From AB-629-J13 sp964518835 (GTDB taxonomy: Bacteria; Fidelibacterota; Marinisomatia; Marinisomatales; AB-629-J13), in the NCBI GenBank assembly GCA_964518835.1, contig CAZFKU010000041.1, positions 1 to 12,763 on the forward strand: 12,763 nucleotides of DNA, read 5' to 3'. The notes beneath the pieces are model-generated. The model was not told where the DNA came from. It searched no databases and worked only from the letters and a program-made list of their open reading frames with translations. This document shows, one piece after another, positions 1 through 6,000 of this stretch (its first letter is position 1; each line of letters starts with the position of its first letter). A program made the translations under genes and the position numbers.

Positions 1-2
1 CA

Positions 3-1658
3 CAGGATATTGTAGCAGGTTCAGATCGATCTATTTTAGAAGAAGTGCTGGCAGCCTATCCGGAAGTTCGAGAGATTGAAGGAAAGATTCTGACTCTCTC
101 CCACGCCATCGCTGATGATCCTGAAAACGTAGCATTGGTGAACGAATTAGGCGAAGCGCAAAATAGATTTGAAGCATTGGGTGGATGGACGCTGGAAGAA
201 AAAGCAAAAAAGATTTTGGGCGGACTTGGATTTTCTGATGACAAATTTACTGAACCCATGGATGTATTCTCCGGTGGATGGCGGATGCGTGTGGCGTTGG
301 CATCCATCCTGCTTCAAGAACCGGACATTTTATTTTTAGACGAACCTACCAACCACTTGGATTTAGAAGCCACTATTTGGCTGGAATCATTTCTGGCCGA
401 GTGGAAAGGGAGCATGGTCATGATTAGCCACGACCGTGAATTTTTAGATCGGTCTGTAAATCATATTCTTGAAATAGATTTGAAAAAGGTGACGCTCTAT
501 CACGGCAATTATTCCACGTATAAAGAAGATAAAGCTTTGCGAATGGAACAGCATCAGAATGCCTATCGAAACCAACAAAAGCAAATTAAAGATACAGAAA
601 GATTTATCGAGCGATTTCGATATAAAAATACGAAAGCCACCCAAGTCCAGAGTCGGGTGAAAATGTTGGAAAAGATGGAAAAAATCGAAGCGCCAACAGA
701 AGATAATCGGTCTGTCAATTTGATTCTGCCCCAACCCAGTCGACCACCATTGAATGTTGCATCCTGCCGAAATGTGACCAAACATTATGGCGATATTGAA
801 GTGTTCAACGATATGGACATGGTGATAGAACGGGGACATAAAATCGGATTAGTGGGGTACAACGGCTCGGGGAAATCCACATTACTCAAAATGCTGGCCG
901 GGGTGGAGCCCGTCACATCCGGCGCAGTACGAATTGGCGGAAATGTAGATCGGGCCTATTATGCCCAGCACCAATTGGAAACGTTAGATTTAGACGATAC
1001 GGTGTTTGAATCCATCCAAAAAGTGAGCCCCGGTTGGAGCGAGACTGAGATGCGAACGTATTTGGGCAGTTTCATGTTCACCGGCGATGAGATTGAAAAA
1101 TTTATCAAGGTGTTGTCCGGTGGGGAAAAAGCCCGAGTAGCCATGGCGCGGATGTTGGTGGAACCATCCCATTTACTATTATTGGACGAACCTACAAACC
1201 ATTTGGATATGGTGACGCGAAATGTGGTGGAAGCATCATTGAATCAATTTACCGGATCAATAGTTTGTATTTCTCATGATCGCCATTTTTTGAATAATGT
1301 AACCAATCTCACCATTGAAGTGGGTGACGGTGGCATCCGAACCTTTGAAGGGAATTACGAATATTACGAATGGAAGAAGCGGGAAGAGAAATCGGCTGAA
1401 TCCATAGAACCAAAAGTAAAAAAGGAATCCAAAGGGAAGTCCGATTATAAAGAACGGAAAAAGATTCGAAACCGATTGGTATGGATAGAGAAACGGTTTA
1501 AGTCCATCGAAACTGAGCTGGAATCGCAGCGGGCCATTACGCAAGATCCTGCTAATGGGGATAATTATGAATTACTCCAACAAGCCATGGATGAGATGAA
1601 TCAGCTGGAGGCAGAATATTTAGAATTGATGGAAGAGCAGGAATCTTTATTGGATTGA
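3..1658 (+). CDS. ABC-F family ATP-binding cassette protein, ribosome-associated (5' truncated)
   Basis: The frame is open to the left window edge, so the start and the first Walker A lie outside; the GTG at 45 is probably an internal Val. ABC-F proteins are soluble twin-ATPase factors that bind the ribosomal E site and act on stalled or initiating ribosomes; they have no membrane domain, and none is seen. Visible features are the first signature FSGGWRMR (267-290), the first Walker B LFLDEPTNHLD with catalytic Glu codon at 342, and a basic, helical interdomain linker at about 480-700 including RFRYKNTKATQVQSRVKMLE (the P-site tRNA-interaction region in this family). Then come the second Walker A GYNGSGKST (855-881, Lys at 873), the second signature LSGGEKARVA (from 1113) and Walker B LLLLDEPTNHLD (Glu at 1188). 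The last 90 or so residues form a charged C-terminal coiled coil. The linker looks most like the YheS/ABCF3 type, but the subfamily is uncertain. Both catalytic glutamates are intact. It ends in TGA and is followed at once by a terminator. Its GC content and CGN arginine codons are somewhat higher than those of the genes downstream. Confidence 0.93.
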   Translation, partial: QDIVAGSDRSILEEVLAAYPEVREIEGKILTLSHAIADDPENVALVNELGEAQNRFEALGGWTLEEKAKKILGGLGFSDDKFTEPMDVFSGGWRMRVALASILLQEPDILFLDEPTNHLDLEATIWLESFLAEWKGSMVMISHDREFLDRSVNHILEIDLKKVTLYHGNYSTYKEDKALRMEQHQNAYRNQQKQIKDTERFIERFRYKNTKATQVQSRVKMLEKMEKIEAPTEDNRSVNLILPQPSRPPLNVASCRNVTKHYGDIEVFNDMDMVIERGHKIGLVGYNGSGKSTLLKMLAGVEPVTSGAVRIGGNVDRAYYAQHQLETLDLDDTVFESIQKVSPGWSETEMRTYLGSFMFTGDEIEKFIKVLSGGEKARVAMARMLVEPSHLLLLDEPTNHLDMVTRNVVEASLNQFTGSIVCISHDRHFLNNVTNLTIEVGDGGIRTFEGNYEYYEWKKREEKSAESIEPKVKKESKGKSDYKERKKIRNRLVWIEKRFKSIETELESQRAITQDPANGDNYELLQQAMDEMNQLEAEYLELMEEQESLLD

Positions 1659-1686
1659 TGGAGTAATGGAGTGTTGTTTATCTTAT

Positions 1687-1707
1687 AAACCGTTGAAACG
1701 GTTTTTT
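1687..1707 (+). terminator. Rho-independent terminator after the ABC-F gene
   Basis: An inverted repeat AAACCGTT-GA-AACGGTTT at 1687-1704 folds as a stem of about 7 bp with a 4-nt loop. Its right arm runs into a T6 tract at 1702-1707. It starts 29 bases after the ABC-F stop codon and is correctly oriented to end that transcript. The stem contains only three G-C pairs, so its strength is moderate. Confidence 0.75.
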
Positions 1708-1722
1708 GTATTATGCTTTAAT

Positions 1723-1746
1723 AACCCACGACTTAAGTCGTGGGTT
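1723..1746. repeat. 24-bp perfect palindrome between convergent genes
   Basis: The left arm AACCCACGACTT (1723-1734) is the exact reverse complement of the right arm AAGTCGTGGGTT (1735-1746), giving a 12-bp dyad with no spacer bases. It lies between the ABC-F terminator and the gcvP stop codon (on the - strand at 1766). No U-tract of useful length follows on either strand, only GTTTATAG on + and GTTATTAAAG on -. It is therefore not a textbook intrinsic terminator, although it could still serve as a bidirectional one or as an mRNA 3'-end stabiliser. Hairpins with CCCACGRCTT/AAGYCGTGGG arms are familiar from REP-like sequences and IS200/IS605 element ends, so a REP-like or mobile-element remnant is an alternative. 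The function is not decided by the sequence. Confidence 0.7.
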
Positions 1747-1765
1747 TATAGTCAATCTAATTGAA

Positions 1766-4600
1766 CTATTCGGTATAATCTTCAATCGGTGGGCAGGTAC
1801 ACACTAAATTTCTATCGCCAAGTGCATTATCCAGTCTTCCTACCGGGGGCCAGAATTTCGAGTTTTTTGTCCATTCAGCCGGATAAGCAGCCTGCTCTCT
1901 ACTATAAAGATGATTCCATTTGTCTGATGAAACATGTAAAGCTGTGTGTGGGGCATTTTTGAAAACATTATCAATTTTATCTGAATCACCGTTTTCTACT
2001 GCGAGAATTTCTTTTTTTATAGAAATCATGGCATTGCAAAACCTGTCTAATTCTTCTTTGGATTCACTTTCAGTTGGTTCAATCATTAATGTACCCGGTA
2101 CTGGGAAAGACATAGTTGGTGCATGAAATCCATAATCCATGAGACGCTTGGCAACATCTTCATCTGAAATTCCCGATGACTTTTTCATTTCCCGCAAGTC
2201 AATGATAAACTCATGGGCACAATATCCGCTGATTCCACGATAAAGTACAGGGAAATGCTCTTCCAAAATTTTTGCCATATAATTTGCGTTCAATATTGCG
2301 ATTTGTGTTGCCTTTCTAAGTCCGTAGCCTCCCATCATCGTTATGTATGTCCAGGAAACAGGAAGAATGCTGGAACTTCCGAACGGTGCCGAAGAAACGG
2401 AATGAATAGCCTGATTTCCACCGGTTTTAATTTGGGAATGTCCCGGGAGAAAAGGAGATAAATGAGAATTACACACAATTGGTCCCATACCGGGACCGCC
2501 ACCACCATGAGGAATACAGAACGTTTTATGGAGGTTAATATGCATCACATCTCCACCAAATTCTCCCGGTTTGCATAATCCCAACATAGCATTCAGGTTG
2601 GCCCCATCAAGATAAACCTGTCCGCCGTGGGAATGGATGATTTCACAGATTTCTTTTATGGTATGTTCAAAAACACCATGAGTGGAGGGATACGTAACCA
2701 TTACAGCCGCCAGATTTTCTGAGTAAAGTGCAGTTTTTTCTTTTAAGTTTTCTTTGGAAATATTTCCATGTTTATCACACCTGACCACAACAACTTTCAT
2801 TCCCGCCATGACAGCCGATGCAGGATTGGTTCCGTGTGCTGATGCCGGGATCAGGCATATGTTCCGGTGATTATCACCATTGTTTTGATGAAATGCACGA
2901 ATGACCAAAAGACCGGCATACTCACCTTGTGCCCCGGAATTAGGCTGCATGGAAATGTCATCAAACCCGGTAGCCCTCACAAGCCATTTTCCTAATTCAA
3001 TAATCAGTTCCTGGTATCCTTCCGTTTGATTATCCGGAGCAAATGGATGAATATTCCCAAACTTCTCCCATGTGACAGCTTCCATTTCTGTAGTGGCATT
3101 CAATTTCATGGTGCAGGAACCCAATGGTATCATACATTTGTTTAATGCCAGATCTTTTGTTTCAAGGCGATGGATATACCGAAGCATTTCCGTTTCAGAA
3201 TGATATTTTTGAAAAACGGGATGGTCCAAAAAGGAGGATGTTCGAACCAGACTTGATGGAATTGTTTCAACGGAATTATCAATTTTTTTAGCATTAAAAA
3301 TAGACAGCAGTTCATCAATATGTGTTTCTGTTGTTGTTTCATCAAGAGAAATCCCAACTGTTCCATCTCTAAAATCCCGCAAGTTTAATTTTAGGGAGTT
3401 TGCTTTTTCTTCCCAGTTTATATCTGTCTTGACTCTAATTGTATCAAAAAAATGATTATGGAGAATTTCATATCCGGACTTTTCCAATGAAAAACCTAAT
3501 ATTTTTGTAAAATTATTGACCTTTTCAGCAATTTCCCTCAATCCTTTTGGTCCGTGGTAAACAGCAAACATTCCGGACATGATTGCCAAAAGAACCTGGG
3601 CAGTACAAATGTTTGATGTGGCTTTTTCCCTGCGAATATGTTGTTCACGGGTTTGAAGTGCCATACGCAATGCCGGATTGCCATGGCAATCCCGGGACAT
3701 CCCGATAATTCGTCCAGGAATTTTCCGTTTGAATTCATCAGTTGTGGAAAAAAACGCAGCATGCGGTCCACCATATCCCATGGGAACACCAAACCGTTGT
3801 GCATTACCGAATATTGCATCGGCGTTCATTTCCCCCGGTGGTTTCAATAAAGTCAGCGATAGAAGGTCTGTAGCCATACACACAAAGGCACCATTATTAT
3901 GAGCAGTAATAATCAATTCTGAAAAATCCTGAATAGCTCCCTCAGTATCCGGATATTGCACCAATAGCCCAAAAACAGATTTGTCCAATGAAAAATCTTC
4001 ATGATGGGAAATGGACAGGGAAATCCCCAGAGGTTCTGCACGGGTTTTGAGGACATCAATAGTTTGTGGATGGCAGCCGTCAGAAACAAGGAATTTTGTA
4101 CGGTTTGAATCTTTATTTGCGTTAAAAAACATAAGCATAGCCTCCGCAGCCGCAGTTGCTTCGTCCAGAAGAGAAGAATTTGCAATCGGCAACCCGGTTA
4201 GGTCAGAAACCACAGTTTGAAAATTCAGTAAAGCTTCCAACCTTCCCTGGCTGATCTCAGCCTGGTAGGGAGTATAGGATGTGTACCATCCTGGATTTTC
4301 CAGAATATTTCGTTTTATTACACCGGGGACAAATGTACCATAATATCCCATTCCGATATGAGAACGGTAAATTGAATTTTTTTCTGCCAATCCTTTCAGG
4401 CGTAGGAGTGTTTCCGATTCCGTCATTGCTTTAGGCAAGTTCAACGAGGAATCACATTGAATATTTTCCGGAACTATTGCGTTGGTAAGGTCATTGAGAG
4501 AATCAAAACCTAATTCAGTAAGCATGGATCGGATTTCATTTTCCCCCAAACCAATATGTCTGTTTAAAAATGAAGATATGGAATTTTTTGGAAAGTTCAT
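1766..4600 (-). CDS. gcvP: Glycine dehydrogenase (aminomethyl-transferring), P-protein of the glycine cleavage system
   Basis: This PLP enzyme decarboxylates glycine and transfers the aminomethyl group to the lipoyl arm of H-protein, feeding one-carbon units to folate through the T-protein; it is cytoplasmic. The 944-residue product is the usual length of the single-chain bacterial form (about 950), not the split GcvPA/GcvPB form. The N-terminus has the characteristic FLNRHIG (residues 11-17). The N-terminal half is a catalytically inactive PLP fold. The C-terminal half carries INLHKTFCIPHGGGGPGMGP, with the PLP-binding Lys at residue 692. LGSCTMKLN (start of the C-terminal half), SAHGTNPASA and YLDGANLNA are also typical. 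No frameshift or missing catalytic residue was seen. It is the only - strand gene here, with neither gcvT nor gcvH beside it, so the other subunits must be elsewhere. No clear Shine-Dalgarno precedes the ATG at 4600 (upstream on its strand is T/A-rich). I looked for a glycine riboswitch in the upstream gap and did not recognise one. Confidence 0.97.
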   Translation of the reverse strand: MNFPKNSISSFLNRHIGLGENEIRSMLTELGFDSLNDLTNAIVPENIQCDSSLNLPKAMTESETLLRLKGLAEKNSIYRSHIGMGYYGTFVPGVIKRNILENPGWYTSYTPYQAEISQGRLEALLNFQTVVSDLTGLPIANSSLLDEATAAAEAMLMFFNANKDSNRTKFLVSDGCHPQTIDVLKTRAEPLGISLSISHHEDFSLDKSVFGLLVQYPDTEGAIQDFSELIITAHNNGAFVCMATDLLSLTLLKPPGEMNADAIFGNAQRFGVPMGYGGPHAAFFSTTDEFKRKIPGRIIGMSRDCHGNPALRMALQTREQHIRREKATSNICTAQVLLAIMSGMFAVYHGPKGLREIAEKVNNFTKILGFSLEKSGYEILHNHFFDTIRVKTDINWEEKANSLKLNLRDFRDGTVGISLDETTTETHIDELLSIFNAKKIDNSVETIPSSLVRTSSFLDHPVFQKYHSETEMLRYIHRLETKDLALNKCMIPLGSCTMKLNATTEMEAVTWEKFGNIHPFAPDNQTEGYQELIIELGKWLVRATGFDDISMQPNSGAQGEYAGLLVIRAFHQNNGDNHRNICLIPASAHGTNPASAVMAGMKVVVVRCDKHGNISKENLKEKTALYSENLAAVMVTYPSTHGVFEHTIKEICEIIHSHGGQVYLDGANLNAMLGLCKPGEFGGDVMHINLHKTFCIPHGGGGPGMGPIVCNSHLSPFLPGHSQIKTGGNQAIHSVSSAPFGSSSILPVSWTYITMMGGYGLRKATQIAILNANYMAKILEEHFPVLYRGISGYCAHEFIIDLREMKKSSGISDEDVAKRLMDYGFHAPTMSFPVPGTLMIEPTESESKEELDRFCNAMISIKKEILAVENGDSDKIDNVFKNAPHTALHVSSDKWNHLYSREQAAYPAEWTKNSKFWPPVGRLDNALGDRNLVCTCPPIEDYTE

Positions 4601-4756
4601 TAAAAAGTCAAAAATTAAAATTCAATTAAAAATTTGTTGTTTAAATTAAGAACGGAAAAATATCACTTTTAACTATGATTGTTTCAGAGAAAAAAAATGA
4701 ATTAAATTAGTCCTCTATTTTTATGAAGATGAGATTATTTTACCAAAGGGAAAAAA

Positions 4757-4783
4757 ATGATGTGTCATTTGACAGGAGGATAA
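4757..4783 (+). CDS. Candidate 8-codon leader peptide (uORF1), speculative
   Basis: ATG at 4757 follows a weak Shine-Dalgarno-like AAAGGG (4745-4750) and reads MMCHLTGG before TAA. Its two final glycine codons (GGA GGA) are part of the AGGAGG that could initiate the next small ORF, so translating one would affect the other. The only evidence is position and spacing. At this length such an ORF can easily occur by chance, and I do not recognise the peptide. Confidence 0.15.
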   Translation: MMCHLTGG

Positions 4784-4788
4784 GTTAA

Positions 4789-4878
4789 TTGAAAGTCAGT
4801 TGTAAAAAGAAAGCTCCGTCTTACTCTTTGGAAGTTTTTGCACCAGTTTCAGGTGCATTTTTTATTTTAAATCAATAA
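4789..4878 (+). CDS. Candidate 29-residue leader ORF (uORF2), speculative
   Basis: TTG at 4789 is preceded by a perfect AGGAGG (4774-4779) with 9 bases between, a better Shine-Dalgarno than most annotated genes in this window have. It encodes 29 residues beginning MKVSCKKKAPSY and ending FFILNQ. Its TAA (4876-4878) overlaps the ribosome-binding site AAGGAG (4877-4882) of the zinc-ribbon gene, an arrangement suited to translational coupling. The reading frame passes through the hairpin at 4839-4857, so a translating ribosome would disrupt that structure. No family is recognised. It may be a leader peptide, a small protein or chance. Confidence 0.25.
   Translation: MKVSCKKKAPSYSLEVFAPVSGAFFILNQ
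4839..4863 (+). terminator. Terminator-like hairpin immediately upstream of the zinc-ribbon gene
   Basis: TGCACC (4839-4844) pairs with GGTGCA (4852-4857) across a 7-nt loop and is followed by TTTTTT (4858-4863), then ATTTT. On the + strand this has the form of an intrinsic terminator. However, no + strand gene lies upstream (gcvP points away), and the coding start is only 23 bases downstream of the T-tract. It would therefore end a short leader or small RNA, or work as an attenuator for the genes that follow. The stem is short, so termination may be partial. Confidence 0.5.
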
Positions 4879-4886
4879 GGAGAAAA

Positions 4887-5609
4887 ATGAATTCTATTCA
4901 CCAATTAAAAGAACTTCAAAACATAGATAACAATCTTTCGGAAATTCGCAGTTATCTGGGAGATCTTCCAGTAAAAGTGGAAGAACTTAAATCAAAAGAA
5001 ACACAGCTGATCAGTGAATTAGAAAAAGGAAAGGACCGGTTAAAACATATTGAAGTAGAATTAAATAAAATAGAAGTGGAAATTGCCGCTGCAAAGGACA
5101 AAATTAATTCTTTAAAGGATCAACTTTTTAAGGTAGGCAACAACCGCCAATATGATGCTCTTATGACCGAGATTGATCATTTGAAAGAATCCGTGGATCA
5201 AATGGAAACCAATGATCTGGAATTGATGGAAGAAAAAAGCCAATTAAAGGAAAAAGTCAAAACACAGGAAGAGAGTTTGGATGAGTTAACATCCGATTTG
5301 TCATCCAGAAGGGGTAAACTTGAATCAACCATTGCTGAATCAGGAGATAGAAAAGAAAAATTAGAACAAGAACGAGACAGCAAACGTGAAGAAATCCCTC
5401 AATCTTTATTAAGCAGGTATGACCGTATTTTAAAAGCAAAAAAAGGATTGGCTGTTGTTTCGGTAGACGGGAAAGCATGTGAAGGGTGCGGTTCTGCAAT
5501 TCCACCGCAAATTATTTCTTATGTTAAAATGAAATCCAATTTGTATAATTGTGATGTATGCGGCAGATTTTTATTCTGGGAAGAAAAACAGTCTGAAATA
5601 AAAAATTGA
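4887..5609 (+). CDS. Coiled-coil protein with C-terminal C4 zinc ribbon (DUF164/CdsZ/FlgZ-like family)
   Basis: The 240-residue product has a long, highly charged alpha-helical N-terminal region (about residues 5-180, rich in Lys/Glu with heptad-like Leu/Ile spacing) predicted to form an antiparallel coiled-coil hairpin. A C-terminal zinc ribbon follows, with Cys198-x2-Cys201 and Cys222-x2-Cys225 (CEGCG and CDVCG) separated by the conserved IPPQIISYVKM segment. This layout and length match the zinc-ribbon family whose studied members include Helicobacter FlgZ (HP0958; binds RpoN and flagellin mRNA) and chlamydial CdsZ. In most bacteria the role is unknown, and a nucleic-acid or protein adaptor function is an inference. 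No signal peptide or membrane segment is seen. The start is supported by AAGGAG 4 bases before ATG. The TGA stop (5607-5609) falls inside the first helix of RNase P RNA, so the two are probably on the same transcript. Confidence 0.85.
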   Translation: MNSIHQLKELQNIDNNLSEIRSYLGDLPVKVEELKSKETQLISELEKGKDRLKHIEVELNKIEVEIAAAKDKINSLKDQLFKVGNNRQYDALMTEIDHLKESVDQMETNDLELMEEKSQLKEKVKTQEESLDELTSDLSSRRGKLESTIAESGDRKEKLEQERDSKREEIPQSLLSRYDRILKAKKGLAVVSVDGKACEGCGSAIPPQIISYVKMKSNLYNCDVCGRFLFWEEKQSEIKN

Positions 5610-5991
5610 GTCGGTCGGATGGTTGCCCCGGCACTTGTGTCAGGGAGGAAAGTCCGAGCACTACAGGACAGGGCGCCCCATAACAAGAGGAATCCGAAAG
5701 GATATGGAAAGTGCAGCAGAAAACAGACCGCCCCGACATTTTTGTGTCGAGGTAAGGGTGAAAAGGAGGTGTAAGAGACCCCCAGTTCCGATAGCAATAT
5801 CGGGAGATTGTAAACCCCGCCCGGTGCAAGATCGAATAGGCTTCGAGATGTGGTCCGCATCATTGTTTTTAGAACAGCAGAAGCGGGTAGATCGCATGAT
5901 CCTGCCGGCAACGTCAGGACAAGGTGAATGACCATCAATCGGGATTTATCAAGATTCCCGGGAACAAAACTCGGCTTACAGACCGACTCAA
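5606..5991 (+). ncRNA. rnpB: RNase P catalytic RNA, bacterial type A
   Basis: This is the ribozyme that removes 5' leaders from pre-tRNA with the RnpA protein. The ends are set by an 11-bp perfect P1 helix: TTGAGTCGGTC (5606-5616) with GACCGACTCAA (5981-5991). Universally conserved blocks occur in order: GAGGAAAGTCCG (5645-5656; its CCGAG pairs in P4 with CTCGG at 5970-5974), GGAAAGTGCAGCAGAAAACA (5706-5725, followed by GACCGCC), GGTAAGGGTGAAAAGGAGGT (5751-5770), CCGGTGCAAGATCGAATAGG (5821-5840), GGGTAGATCGCATGATCC near 5885-5902 followed by GGTGAATGACC, and ACAAAACTCGGCTTACAG (5964-5981). P3 is formed by CCCCGGCAC and GTGTCAGGG. The 386-nt size fits type A. No terminator follows: recJ starts 10 bases after P1. 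The RNA is thus likely cut out of a longer transcript or made from a promoter inside the preceding gene. Confidence 0.97.
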
Positions 5992-6000
5992 TCTTATAAA

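Larger units (their letters stand above)
4601..4886. promoter_or_regulatory. Divergent intergenic region between gcvP and the zinc-ribbon gene
   Basis: This very A/T-rich gap must hold promoters in both directions. For gcvP (- strand), the best sigma70-like match I found is CTGAAA (4687-4682) and GATATT (4664-4659) with a 17-nt spacer, four of six matches each, which is weak. On the + strand a perfect TTGACA occurs at 4769-4774, but no acceptable -10 box lies 16-18 bases downstream. The + strand half (about 4740-4886) contains small inverted repeats (AAATGA-TGTG-TCATTT at 4754-4769; TGTCA-TT-TGACA overlapping it), two tiny candidate leader ORFs and a terminator-like hairpin, which are listed separately. 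A run resembling GRGAAAAAATGA recurs three times, ending near 4700, 4760 and 4890; the last copy contains the real start codon. Confidence 0.4.

Noticed and set aside
1766..4600. Several antisense and shifted open frames of 60-95 codons within gcvP
   Set aside because: They are shadows of a full-length, intact gcvP and show no independent ribosome-binding sites or protein motifs.
4601..4760. Possible glycine riboswitch upstream of gcvP
   Set aside because: The A/T-rich leader on the - strand shows none of the conserved glycine aptamer blocks and is too poor in G/C to form the expected helices.
4769..4797. Perfect TTGACA that could be a sigma70 -35 box
   Set aside because: No acceptable -10 hexamer lies 16-18 bases downstream (the bases there are GAAAGT/AAAGTC). 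It more likely reflects the AGGAGG and small inverted repeat at this place.
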